NCBI RefSeq assembly: GCF_000169455.1
Contig: NZ_AAYC01000013.1
Location: forward strand, 1 to 64,000
Direction: 5' to 3'
Origin: Roseobacter sp. SK209-2-6
Lineage (GTDB): Bacteria > Pseudomonadota > Alphaproteobacteria > Rhodobacterales > Rhodobacteraceae
Length of the DNA: 64,000 nucleotides
A model generated the notes under the pieces. That model was given only the letters and a program-made list of their open reading frames with translations, had not been told where the DNA came from and did no database searches. Positions 1 through 8,498 of this stretch are shown here, piece by piece (position 1 is the stretch's first letter; every line of letters starts with the position of its first letter). Both the position numbers and the translations under genes were made by a program.

Positions 1-1470
1 GCGCTGATACATCAATGCAATGACCTCTTGGTGCTCCGCGCTTTGCCCCAAATCCACCAATTCCTGCGGATCCTCCTGCATGTCAAACAGCATCGGCGGC
101 AGCCCGCCTTCGGCATGCATGAACTTCCAGCGCTGATCGGTCACCATGAAAAGCCGCGCATCCTTTGGCGCTAACCCCAGCTTTGCGCAGAGCGGCATGG
201 TGGAATAGTCGAACTCGGCCACTGCGAAGTCCCGCCACTGCGGTGTTTCCCCATGCAGCACAGGCGTAAGATCACGCCCCTCCAGGATATGGCCAACCGG
301 CTCGCCCCCTGCAAACTCCAGAAAAGTCGGTGCCAGATCGATGGCCTCGACCAGGGCATCAGACACGGAGCCCCGGGTGGCGTCAGCCGCTTGCCGCGGA
401 TCATAGACAATCAGCGGCACTTTGATCGAAGGCTCATGGAAAAGGTTCTTCTCCCCCAGCCAGTGATCTCCCAGATAATCCCCATGGTCCGAGGTCAGGA
501 CCACCATGGTATCCTCCATGCGGCCTGTCTCTTCCAGGTAGGCAAAGAGCCGGCCCATCTGGTCATCCGCTTGTTTGATCAGCCCCATATAGGCGGGGAT
601 CACCTTTTCGCGCACCTCATCGCGGCTGAAGGTCTTGCCGATCTGATTGTTCATCATGCCCGCAAAGACCGGGTGGGTGCCCTCGCGTTCCCCTTCTGAG
701 CGGACAACGGGCAGCATATGCTCCGGGCCATACATATCGTGGTAGGGCGCCGGCACAATATAAGGCCAATGGGGCTTGATATAGCTCAGATGCGCGCACC
801 AGGGGCCATCCTCCTTCCTGCGGCGCTCTTCCATGAACTCGATGGCCTTGGTGGTGAGCCAGGGCGTTTCGCTGTCTTCTTCGGCGATATTGGCGGGCTT
901 GTCCGCATTGACCATGAACCAGCCCGAAGCGATATCATTGCCCTCGATGCCGGCATTGGCGAAATCATTCCAGGGGTTCTCTCCTGGATACCCCCTGTCC
1001 TTGAGATACTCATTATAGGGGCTGCGTTTCTGGTCATAGAAACCATCCGGCCCCTCGGCCCAAAGCCCATCGTCGCGCACATAGGGGTCAAAGCCGCATT
1101 CGCTCTGCCGCACACCTATCACACTGTCTGGCGCCAAACCCAGGCGCTCCATGCCCGCGGCATCAGCCACCATATGGGTCTTGCCAATCAGATGGCAGCT
1201 CATCCCTGCCCCGCGCAGATGATCCCCCATGGTCCATTCGCCTACTTTCAGCGGGTAGCTGTTGAACTGCACGCCATGGCTGGAGGGGTAGCGCCCGGTA
1301 TAGCTCGACATCCGGGAGGAACCGCAGGTCGGCGATTGCACATAGGCCCGGGCAAAGCGCACCCCCTTGGCCGCAAGCCCATCAATATTGGGAGTATGCA
1401 GATGCGGATGCCCAGCACAGCTGAGGTAGTCAAACCGCAGCTGGTCAAACATGATATAGAGAATATTCAT
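1..1470 (-). CDS. Sulfatase family hydrolase (3' end outside window)
   Basis: Sulfatase/alkaline-phosphatase superfamily enzyme, expected to hydrolyse a sulfate ester (or phosphonate monoester) with a formylglycine nucleophile. The frame is open for 490 codons from ATG at 1470 to the window edge, so the C-terminus is missing. The first strand carries metal ligands Asp9-Gln10 in an MFDQLR context. The modification site reads T-C-G-S-S-R (Cys49, Arg53), with Ser where the classic C-x-P-S-R motif has Pro. A second metal-site segment, S-D-H-G-D-Y-L-G-D-H, lies near residue 327. No signal peptide is visible, so it is probably cytoplasmic, and no maturase gene is nearby. It lies 159 nt downstream of the nitronate monooxygenase gene on the same strand, with a hairpin between them. 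The family is clear; the substrate is not. Confidence 0.88.
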   Translation of the reverse strand, partial: MNILYIMFDQLRFDYLSCAGHPHLHTPNIDGLAAKGVRFARAYVQSPTCGSSRMSSYTGRYPSSHGVQFNSYPLKVGEWTMGDHLRGAGMSCHLIGKTHMVADAAGMERLGLAPDSVIGVRQSECGFDPYVRDDGLWAEGPDGFYDQKRSPYNEYLKDRGYPGENPWNDFANAGIEGNDIASGWFMVNADKPANIAEEDSETPWLTTKAIEFMEERRRKEDGPWCAHLSYIKPHWPYIVPAPYHDMYGPEHMLPVVRSEGEREGTHPVFAGMMNNQIGKTFSRDEVREKVIPAYMGLIKQADDQMGRLFAYLEETGRMEDTMVVLTSDHGDYLGDHWLGEKNLFHEPSIKVPLIVYDPRQAADATRGSVSDALVEAIDLAPTFLEFAGGEPVGHILEGRDLTPVLHGETPQWRDFAVAEFDYSTMPLCAKLGLAPKDARLFMVTDQRWKFMHAEGGLPPMLFDMQEDPQELVDLGQSAEHQEVIALMYQR

Positions 1471-1532
1471 CGCAGGGCCTCTCCGTCTTGCGCTCTAAGC
1501 CTTGCACAACTATTAAACATGTGAAGCAAAAT

Positions 1533-1566
1533 GGCGAGAGAGAAGAATCTCTCAGTGCCTCTCGCC
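1533..1566 (-). terminator. Candidate terminator after the carboxylase operon
   Basis: Inverted repeat with 8-bp perfect arms (GGCGAGAG at 1533-1540, CTCTCGCC at 1559-1566), with further pairing possible inside. Read on the minus strand it is followed by ATTTTGC. It lies about 60 nt past the stop of the nitronate monooxygenase gene and before the sulfatase start, so it may separate the two transcription units. The T-run is short. Confidence 0.45.
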
Positions 1567-1629
1567 TGGAAAAACCAGTATGCTTTGCCCAGAGTGAATA
1601 GCAACAAAGGGCCAATTCTTCACGCCCTG

Positions 1630-2766
1630 TTACTCCTCCAAGGCCGCTTGCAAGCGCTCAAAGGCATTCAGGAAATCTTCCTTGAACTCCTGGACCACTG
1701 CACCTGCCGACATCGACTGGTTCATCAGGCCCACGCCCTGCCCGACCCAATAGGTGGCCAGGCTTTGTGCGCCTTCATGCCCCTTCTGAGACATCTGATC
1801 TATCCGTTGCAAGGCGGGTTCGGAAACAAGAGTTTGCAAGGGCATCGGCAGAGGCTTGGGCGCATCTTTGCCCTCCCAGGCCTGGGTCCATGTGCTGACC
1901 AGTTGACGTGAGGGTTTCCCGGTTCTGGAACGTGAACGAGTGGTGTCGCGACTACTGGCCGCCAGCATTTTTCCCTTCACCACCGGGTTGGTCTCCGCCT
2001 CGGCAGTGGTTAGCCAGACCGAGCCGCACCAGGCCCCTGCCGCACCCATCGCCATAGCCGCTGCCATCTGAGCGCCGGTCGCGATGCCACCTGCGGCAAG
2101 CACAGGCACGCCGGATCCTGCAATCGCCTGCACCACCTCTGGCACTAGAACCATGGTCGAGATTTCACCGGTGTGGCCACCCGCTTCACCCCCTGCTGCG
2201 ATGATCACATCCACACCAGCGGCAACCTGCGCGCGGGCATGCTCGGCAGTACCGACCAGAGCGCCCACCGCAACGCCCGCCGCTTTCCCGCGTTCCAGCA
2301 TTTCCTTCGGCGGCAGGCCCAATGCATTGGCAATCAGCGCTATAGGATGGGAAAAGGCCACATCCAAGCTACGTCGCGCGCCCTCGGCGCTGATGTTTTC
2401 ACGAAAAATCAATTGCTCGGCCCGGATCGGGTCCAGATCACCCGGCTCCACCCCATGGGACTGCAGGACCTCATCGGCAAAGTTCTTATGCACCTCAGGC
2501 ACCATCGCCAAAATCTGGGCGTCGGGTATATCTTCACCCTTGGCCTCAAACTTGTTGGGCACAATCAAGTCCACCCCATAGGATTTACCCCCAACATGAG
2601 CGTCAATCCAAGCGAGCTCTTCTTCCAACTGCTCCGGAGACATCATGGCTGCCCCGAAGACACCCATTCCGCCAGCATTGGTGACCGCAGCCACCACATC
2701 TCGGCAATGAGAAAAAGCAAAGAGAGGAAACTCAATTCCGAGACGCTGACAAAGTTCATTGTTCAT
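1630..2766 (-). CDS. Nitronate monooxygenase / 2-nitropropane dioxygenase family flavoprotein
   Basis: FMN-dependent TIM-barrel enzyme of 378 residues, the usual size for the nitronate monooxygenase (NMO) family, whose members oxidise alkyl nitronates or act as related flavoenzymes. Family features seen: an N-terminal segment with LGIEFPLFAFSH, the phosphate-binding glycines of GGEAGGHTGEI, and the VLAAGGIATGAQMAAAMAMGA segment around residues 220-240. Its ATG overlaps the TAA of the biotin carboxylase gene by one base (TAATG), so the two are translationally coupled and belong to one operon. In that setting its substrate may be an acyl-CoA-pathway intermediate rather than a nitroalkane, but that is inference. 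The family is certain; the reaction is not. Confidence 0.9.
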   Translation of the reverse strand: MNNELCQRLGIEFPLFAFSHCRDVVAAVTNAGGMGVFGAAMMSPEQLEEELAWIDAHVGGKSYGVDLIVPNKFEAKGEDIPDAQILAMVPEVHKNFADEVLQSHGVEPGDLDPIRAEQLIFRENISAEGARRSLDVAFSHPIALIANALGLPPKEMLERGKAAGVAVGALVGTAEHARAQVAAGVDVIIAAGGEAGGHTGEISTMVLVPEVVQAIAGSGVPVLAAGGIATGAQMAAAMAMGAAGAWCGSVWLTTAEAETNPVVKGKMLAASSRDTTRSRSRTGKPSRQLVSTWTQAWEGKDAPKPLPMPLQTLVSEPALQRIDQMSQKGHEGAQSLATYWVGQGVGLMNQSMSAGAVVQEFKEDFLNAFERLQAALEE

Positions 2767-4733
2767 TATTCTGTCTCCTCAACTTCTATTTCGACCAAGA
2801 CATCGCCCAGTTTGACCTGCGCCCCGGACTGGGCATGAATAAATCGGGTAACACCCGCGTTGTACGTCAGGATTTCATGCTGCATTTTCATCGCCTCCAA
2901 CACGGCGATACGATCCCCGGCGGCGACCCGGTCGCCCGCTGCAACACAGATCTCCAGCAGGTTTCCATGCATTGGCGCACGGATTTCGCCACTCTTCTCT
3001 CCCCGATCGTCTGAGGCGCCAGCGCTTTGGAGGGTGACCTGAAACTGACGGTCGCCAAGCGCAACAAAGAGATTATCGCCTAAGATCAGCTGCCCCCGCA
3101 GATCGACCCGCCTACCATCCAGACGGATCTCCGCCGCGTCAAAGCAGACTGTGTGGCGCTTGTCCGCAATGGATGCCATCATTTCGCTACCATTTTGCTG
3201 CACCTGCACCAGTACGGGGCCGGACGATCCTTGCAAAGTCAGCCGGCTGTGTAGCGCGCCCTGGCTGGACCAGCCCAGCAGTTCCTTCGTGACGCCTGAC
3301 TTACTTGCTGAACTCTCTTGCTGCCCCCGGAGGAAAAGAGCAGCGGCAAGGGCCAGATCTTCAGAACCCAGCTCTTTCTCCGGCGGAGCATCAAAATGCG
3401 TCCCGATAAAATCCGTTGTGGCCGCGCCCTGCGCAAACTCCGGATGTTGCAAGACTTGAAGCAGGAAGTCCCGGTTGGTTGTCGGCCCAAAGAGATGGCA
3501 ATCCTGCAGCCCAGCAACCAATCTCTGGCGAGCCTCTTCACGATCTCTGCCATGGGCCACCAGCTTGGCCAGCATCGGATCATAAAAGGCAGAGATCTCC
3601 TGCCCGGTCGCAATTCCCGCATCTATCCGCAGACCCGCCCCCTTTGGCGAATGCCAGCGGTGGATCACCCCGGCCTGGGGCAAAAAATCCTGACCAGGAT
3701 CTTCGGCATAGAGCCGGACCTCTATCGCATGGCCCTGCAGGGTGACTTCTTCCTGCTCCAACGATAGCGGGGCCCCCTCTGCACTGCTGATTTGCAGGGC
3801 AACCAGGTCCAGACCAGTTACCAGTTCCGTCACCGGATGCTCGACCTGCAGGCGCGTATTCATTTCCAGGAAATAGAAGTCGCCACTCTCATCCAGCAGA
3901 AACTCAACCGTGCCCGCCCCCAGATAGCCAATCGCGCGCGCCGCCTCGACCGCAGCCTTCCCCATGCGCGCACGCAGCGCAGGGTCCAGCGCCGGCGAAG
4001 GTGCCTCTTCCACAACTTTCTGGTGTCGGCGCTGCACAGAGCAATCGCGTTCACCAAGGTGGATCACATGCCCATGCACATCTGCAAGGATCTGGATCTC
4101 CACATGACGCGGGTTTTGGACAGCCCGCTCCAAAATCATCTCATCTGACCCAAAAGCAGAGAGAGCCTCACTCTTGGCCAGCTCCAGAGAAGAAGTGAAA
4201 TCCGCCTCGGATGAAACCAACCGCATACCCCGGCCCCCACCACCGGCTGCGGCCTTGATCATCACCGGATAGCCGATCCGGGCGGCCTGTGTCTTCAAGG
4301 CTTCAGATGCTTGCTCAGCGCCTTCATAGCCCGGTACGCAGGGCACGCCCGCCTGCAGCATCTTGCCCTTAGCTGCAGCTTTGTTTCCCATCAAAGCAAT
4401 CGCATCAGGCCTAGGGCCGATGAAAATCAGCCCCGCCGCCGCACAAGCGCTGGCAAAATCTGCATTCTCTGACAAGAAGCCATATCCTGGATGCACGGCA
4501 TCAACACCCGCATCCAAGGCCGCCTGCACGATTTTTTCCGCATCGAGGTAGCTGGCGCCAACGGGTCCAGGACCAATAAGGATGGCTTGATCCGCAAATC
4601 GCCTATGCGGGCTATCCCGATCCGCTTCGGTGTAGACAGCAACACAAGCTATTCCCATGCTGCGGGCGCTTTGCATGATCCGCAGCGCGATTTCGCCGCG
4701 GTTTGCCACGAGGATAGAATTGATTTTCTGCAT
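2766..4733 (-). CDS. Acyl-CoA carboxylase, biotin carboxylase + biotin carrier subunit
   Basis: Alpha subunit (655 residues) of a biotin-dependent acyl-CoA carboxylase. It carboxylates biotin with ATP and bicarbonate and carries the carboxybiotin to the partner carboxyltransferase. N-terminal biotin carboxylase domain (ILVANRGEIALRI, ATP-grasp loop GGGGRGMR, catalytic-site stretch EMNTRLQVEHPVTE); C-terminal biotinyl domain with E-A-M-K-M, the biotinylated Lys at about residue 616. ATG 4733 is chosen because AGAGGGAAG lies just upstream and the family N-terminus starts there; a longer frame to 4823 would run into the upstream gene. It resembles the alpha subunits of 3-methylcrotonyl- and geranyl-CoA carboxylases. 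The AtuA-like neighbour favours a terpenoid or branched acyl-CoA substrate, but sequence alone cannot fix it. Confidence 0.93.
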   Translation of the reverse strand: MQKINSILVANRGEIALRIMQSARSMGIACVAVYTEADRDSPHRRFADQAILIGPGPVGASYLDAEKIVQAALDAGVDAVHPGYGFLSENADFASACAAAGLIFIGPRPDAIALMGNKAAAKGKMLQAGVPCVPGYEGAEQASEALKTQAARIGYPVMIKAAAGGGGRGMRLVSSEADFTSSLELAKSEALSAFGSDEMILERAVQNPRHVEIQILADVHGHVIHLGERDCSVQRRHQKVVEEAPSPALDPALRARMGKAAVEAARAIGYLGAGTVEFLLDESGDFYFLEMNTRLQVEHPVTELVTGLDLVALQISSAEGAPLSLEQEEVTLQGHAIEVRLYAEDPGQDFLPQAGVIHRWHSPKGAGLRIDAGIATGQEISAFYDPMLAKLVAHGRDREEARQRLVAGLQDCHLFGPTTNRDFLLQVLQHPEFAQGAATTDFIGTHFDAPPEKELGSEDLALAAALFLRGQQESSASKSGVTKELLGWSSQGALHSRLTLQGSSGPVLVQVQQNGSEMMASIADKRHTVCFDAAEIRLDGRRVDLRGQLILGDNLFVALGDRQFQVTLQSAGASDDRGEKSGEIRAPMHGNLLEICVAAGDRVAAGDRIAVLEAMKMQHEILTYNAGVTRFIHAQSGAQVKLGDVLVEIEVEETE

Positions 4734-4750
4734 CTTTTTCTTCCCTCTTC

Positions 4751-6367
4751 TCAGGCTCGTGCCACGCCAAAGGCATTGGGGTTTAGGTCGCGCTTGCGTG
4801 CTTCCATGCAGGTTGCCAGGCAAAATCCGATGATGGCGCGGGTATCACGCGGGTCGATCATGCCCATATCGAGCATCCGACCAGAGGTAAAAAATGCGTC
4901 GGATTGATTGTCAAAATGTGCAGTGATCCCTGCGCGCTGTTTCGCCAAGCGTGCTTCGTCTACCTCTACACCTTTTCGCGCAGCTGTTCGGCGCGCGACC
5001 TGCTCCATTGTCAGTGCCGCCTGTTCGCCGCCCATCACACCCGTCATGGCATTGGGCCAGGTAAAGAGGAAATCCGCTCCAAAGGCATAGCCGCACATGC
5101 CATAGTTCCCGGCCCCAAAGCTGGCCCCTGTGTAGAGAGAGATCTTAGGCACGCGCAGATTGGTCACCGCCTGGATCATCTTGGAGCCATGCTTGATCAT
5201 GCCCGCACGTTCATACTCCGTACCGACCATGTAGCCGGTGGTGTTTCCGAGAAAGACAACCGGCGTGCCAGCCTGGTCCATCGCCTGCAGAAAATGCGTC
5301 GCCTTGGTGGCTCCGTCTGGATCGATGGGACCATTGTTGCCCAAAATGCCTATGGCTTGCCCCATGAGATGGGCCTGCAGACAGAGGGTTGAACCCCCAT
5401 AGTGAGGTTTGAAATCTCGCAGTTTGGACCCATCGACGATACGTGCCGCCAGCTCTCTCATGTCATAGGGTCTGCGATAATCCACCGGGACCACGCCTGC
5501 CAGCTCATCGCTGGCATAGATCGGCGCCTCATAAACAGATGGCTCCGTTGCGCAACTCTTCCAACCCAGCCCAGCCACCACATCCCGGGCAATCTCCAGC
5601 GCTTGGGCATCATTCTCGGCCAGATATTCCACCAGGCCGGTGACCTCCGCGTGCATCTCAGCGCCACCGAGATCCGCATCCTTGGCGACTTCACCGGTAG
5701 CCGCTTGCACCAGAGCAGCACCGGCCAACATCGCCATACCGTTGCCTTTGACCCCGATCACATAGTCCGAAAGCCCCGGCTGATAGGCACCACCCGCCGT
5801 CGATGCCCCATGCAGCACGGTGATCACTGGATTACCCGCTGCGGATAGCCGCGCAAGTCCCGCAAACATGCCGCCCCCGTGGGCCCAGAGTTCAACCGTG
5901 TAGCGCATCAAATCCGCACCAGCGCTTTCAACCAAGTGAATAAAGGGGAGCTTCTGCTTCAGAGCAATTTCGATCGCGCCCAGCGCCTTATCAACAGACT
6001 TACCAGTCATTGCCCCGGCATTGATGCCCGCGTCATCGACAAACACCATGCTCCGCACGCCGGAGACATAGCCAATTCCCAAGATGATCGAAGCACCAGG
6101 AACGGAAGTCTCAGGATCCGGATCATCCACCAGGTATGACGCCAGATTGAACAGCTCCAGGAATGGCATGCCAGGATCCAGCAAGGCGGCCAGGCGCTCC
6201 CTCGGAGAGAGCTGGCCACGTTTGTCAAAAACCGCTCTGCGCTCCTCGGATTTTGCGGCCGCACGCGCCTCAAGGTCGCGCATCCGCTTGACCAGGGCCT
6301 CCATGGCTTCACGGTTTTGCTGAAAACTCTCGCTCTCAGGGCTGATCTTGCTTTGAAACTGTGTCAT
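4751..6367 (-). CDS. Acyl-CoA carboxylase, carboxyltransferase (beta) subunit
   Basis: Carboxyltransferase subunit of 538 residues, the usual size for methylcrotonyl/geranyl-CoA carboxylase beta chains. It transfers CO2 from carboxybiotin to an acyl-CoA. Visible crotonase-fold landmarks: FDKRGQLSPRERLAALLD near the N-terminus, the oxyanion-type glycine run HGASTAGGAYQPG in the N-terminal half, and GNTTGYMVGTEYERAGMIKHG followed by ASFGAGNYGMCGYAF in the C-terminal half. The stop lies 17 nt before the biotin carboxylase start, so the pair form a holoenzyme. The downstream alpha subunit and upstream AtuA-like gene match the gene content of acyclic-terpene (atu) loci; the dehydrogenase and hydratase genes of a full atu or liu cluster are not in this window. 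Confidence 0.92.
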   Translation of the reverse strand: MTQFQSKISPESESFQQNREAMEALVKRMRDLEARAAAKSEERRAVFDKRGQLSPRERLAALLDPGMPFLELFNLASYLVDDPDPETSVPGASIILGIGYVSGVRSMVFVDDAGINAGAMTGKSVDKALGAIEIALKQKLPFIHLVESAGADLMRYTVELWAHGGGMFAGLARLSAAGNPVITVLHGASTAGGAYQPGLSDYVIGVKGNGMAMLAGAALVQAATGEVAKDADLGGAEMHAEVTGLVEYLAENDAQALEIARDVVAGLGWKSCATEPSVYEAPIYASDELAGVVPVDYRRPYDMRELAARIVDGSKLRDFKPHYGGSTLCLQAHLMGQAIGILGNNGPIDPDGATKATHFLQAMDQAGTPVVFLGNTTGYMVGTEYERAGMIKHGSKMIQAVTNLRVPKISLYTGASFGAGNYGMCGYAFGADFLFTWPNAMTGVMGGEQAALTMEQVARRTAARKGVEVDEARLAKQRAGITAHFDNQSDAFFTSGRMLDMGMIDPRDTRAIIGFCLATCMEARKRDLNPNAFGVARA

Positions 6368-6429
6368 TCAGCCGTCCTCATATTCGACTTCCTTGTTGCC
6401 CAGGCTAAAAGCTGCATCATCTAGAGCCC

Positions 6430-8244
6430 CTAGGCCCCAGCCTTCAGTAGGGCCGCATCTATTGCGATTGGTGCTGCGAGTAGGAGCTGCGCATAGCCTT
6501 TTGCCTGTGGGTCATTGCGAAGGCTGGAGGTCCCCCCCCCGCCCAGCGCCGCATGCAAAAGGATATTCATTGATTGGCTTCCAGGCAGAAAGAACCTTTC
6601 GATCTGCTCAGCCCTCCCCTCGCCCTGGAAATGGCCAAAAACCTTTTGCAAATGCGCCTCATTCAGACCTTTCCAGATCCATGGCATAAAGTCAGGTCTG
6701 CGGGCCAAGACACCGATATTGGCAATATCCCCTTTGTCCCCGCTCCGCGCCCAGGCCAGTTGCACCAATGGCACCTCAACAAGCTGTTCCGCCCAAGGCT
6801 CCACTGGCGCGCCCACAGGAGTGGGAGTGGACGTGGGACACGCGCTGGGAGTATCATCAAACGCTTCAGTGCCTGCCTCATCGGTTATGGTCAGTTTCAG
6901 CTGATCCTTTGGCGTCAGATAGGAAAACAGTGCGAGCACAGGTGTTGGTTTTGGCCGCGCTCCGGCAAAGCCGCTAAGGCCTGGCGGGGAGGTCAGGCCT
7001 AGGCCCGTCGCCTCTTTAAGGAAGAGGCCAACCGCGCGCGCATCAGGATGACGCACTGCGATCTTGACCGCGACCTCCCGCACATCTGTGTTTTGCCGCA
7101 AAAGCCCAAACTGGCTTTCGGTCCCGATAATCTCAACACTGGTGTCGGCAAAATCCGGCGCCTGCATTCGGGCAAGCGCCGCACGGCACCGGGACAAAAC
7201 AGTCTTCGCAAAATGCTCTGCCTTCGCCTCTGCCTCCAACCCATAGAATGTAAAGAGATGCCCAGAACGATATCCATCTGACCAAGTCAGGCAGGTCTTG
7301 TAGCTCTGTGGCGCGCTATAGCCCTTGGCCCCGGTGACCAACACTCTGTTCTCGCCGCGATCCTCCAGAACCACATTAGAAAAGTCGCAGGTGACATCGG
7401 GCAACACATAGGCCTGCGGATCCCCGATCTCATAGAGCATCTGCTCGCCAACTGTCGCCCGGCTGACCAGTCCACCTGAAGACTTTGGTTTCGTAACTTC
7501 GAACTCTCCGGTGGCTGAGATTTCTGCAATCGGATAGCCAATCTCGCCGGAAGCCTCTAGCGCCTCTCGCCAGTCGGTAAAATTGCCACCGGTTGCCTGT
7601 GGTCCGCACTCGAGAATATGGCCCGCAAGGCTGCCAGCGGCGAGAGCATCCAGATCGCTCCTTTGCCAGCCAAAATGGTGAATTGCCGCGCCGAGTGTAA
7701 CCGCGCTGTCGACGCAGCGACCAGTTACCACGATATCGGCGCCCCTTTCCAATGCTCTGGCGATTGGGAAAGCCCCAAGGTAGGCATTGATGCTGGCAAT
7801 CTGTGCGACAGGAGGCATGGGGGCAGAGGAGAACATATCTCGTGGCGCGCCCTCCGCGATCTTCTCACGTTGTGCCAAGAGGTCATCCCCTTCGACCACC
7901 GCGACCTTCAGATGGAGCCCCTGCCGCTCAATCTCCTGCCGCAAAGCCGCAGCACAGGCCTTTGGGTTCACTCCTCCGGCATTGGAAACGATCCGCACGC
8001 CCTGACGGGCAATCTCCTGCAGGTTAGGCACCATGGCAGAGGTGACAAAATCCGTTGCAAAGCCCGCTGTCGCATCCTTGGCGCGCGCGCGTGCCAGAAC
8101 GGCCATCGTGATTTCAGCCAGGTAGTCATAGACTATGAAATCAAGATCCCCCTCTGCGAGGAGCTGTGGCGTCGCCATGGCAGCATCACCCCAGAAGCCG
8201 CTTGCCCCTCCGATACGCAATTTTCTTGTTTCTGACTGAACCAT
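6430..8244 (-). CDS. AtuA-like protein (DUF1446) fused to AtuA-like ferredoxin-fold domain
   Basis: 604-residue member of the AtuA/DUF1446 family, first described in acyclic terpene utilisation; its biochemical role is not established. The N-terminal domain starts RIGGASGFWGDA and includes SNAGGVNPKACA and TGRCVDSAVTLGAAIHHFGW. A C-terminal domain from about residue 500 (VQLAWARSGDKGDIANIGV) is the small domain often encoded separately, so this is a fused form. ATG 8244 is preferred because GGAGGAAG sits 7 nt upstream; a start at 8340 would add 32 unrelated residues. It is the first gene of the minus-strand operon, followed by both carboxylase subunits and a nitronate monooxygenase homologue. 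That order suggests it acts on or chaperones the same acyl-CoA intermediate. Confidence 0.88.
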   Translation of the reverse strand: MVQSETRKLRIGGASGFWGDAAMATPQLLAEGDLDFIVYDYLAEITMAVLARARAKDATAGFATDFVTSAMVPNLQEIARQGVRIVSNAGGVNPKACAAALRQEIERQGLHLKVAVVEGDDLLAQREKIAEGAPRDMFSSAPMPPVAQIASINAYLGAFPIARALERGADIVVTGRCVDSAVTLGAAIHHFGWQRSDLDALAAGSLAGHILECGPQATGGNFTDWREALEASGEIGYPIAEISATGEFEVTKPKSSGGLVSRATVGEQMLYEIGDPQAYVLPDVTCDFSNVVLEDRGENRVLVTGAKGYSAPQSYKTCLTWSDGYRSGHLFTFYGLEAEAKAEHFAKTVLSRCRAALARMQAPDFADTSVEIIGTESQFGLLRQNTDVREVAVKIAVRHPDARAVGLFLKEATGLGLTSPPGLSGFAGARPKPTPVLALFSYLTPKDQLKLTITDEAGTEAFDDTPSACPTSTPTPVGAPVEPWAEQLVEVPLVQLAWARSGDKGDIANIGVLARRPDFMPWIWKGLNEAHLQKVFGHFQGEGRAEQIERFFLPGSQSMNILLHAALGGGGTSSLRNDPQAKGYAQLLLAAPIAIDAALLKAGA

Positions 8245-8272
8245 TGCAGCTTCCTCCAAACGGCCAACAATC

Positions 8273-8290
8273 ACAGACCGATCGTTCTGT
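8273..8290. promoter_or_regulatory. 18-bp dyad upstream of the AtuA-like operon
   Basis: ACAGACCGATCGTTCTGT is an inverted repeat matching at 8 of 9 pairs and centred on GATC. It begins 29 nt upstream of the AtuA-like start codon, in the divergent region shared with paaJ. Size and symmetry are typical of a TetR-family operator. No regulator gene is adjacent, so the protein is unknown. Confidence 0.5.
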
Positions 8291-8447
8291 TTCCAGCATG
8301 GCTGAGCCGATCTACCCCTGGCAAGCCCAATTGGCTGCACAAAAGAAAGGACGTTAAGTCATCATCGGCGTTAATGTTACAAAAATTTCACCACTTACGA
8401 TTAACTCGTTACGTTTCTCTTGCCACGAATCATTCTTCAGCCTATTA

Positions 8448-8463
8448 CCGACCCAACGGTCGG
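8448..8463. promoter_or_regulatory. Perfect dyad upstream of paaJ
   Basis: CCGACC-CAAC-GGTCGG, perfect 6-bp arms with a 4-nt spacer, 35 nt before the paaJ start codon. The sequence differs from the dyad in front of the AtuA-like gene, suggesting separate control of the two divergent operons. It resembles operators of TetR-type repressors such as those controlling paa and acyl-CoA genes (inference). Confidence 0.55.
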
Positions 8464-8498
8464 CTTTTCTTGCCGCCAATCCAGGAGACGCGAACACC

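Noticed and set aside
718-1524. 268-codon plus-strand frame opposite the sulfatase
   Set aside because: Shadow of the sulfatase coding frame; composition rich in His, Pro and Ile-Pro runs, no recognisable domain.
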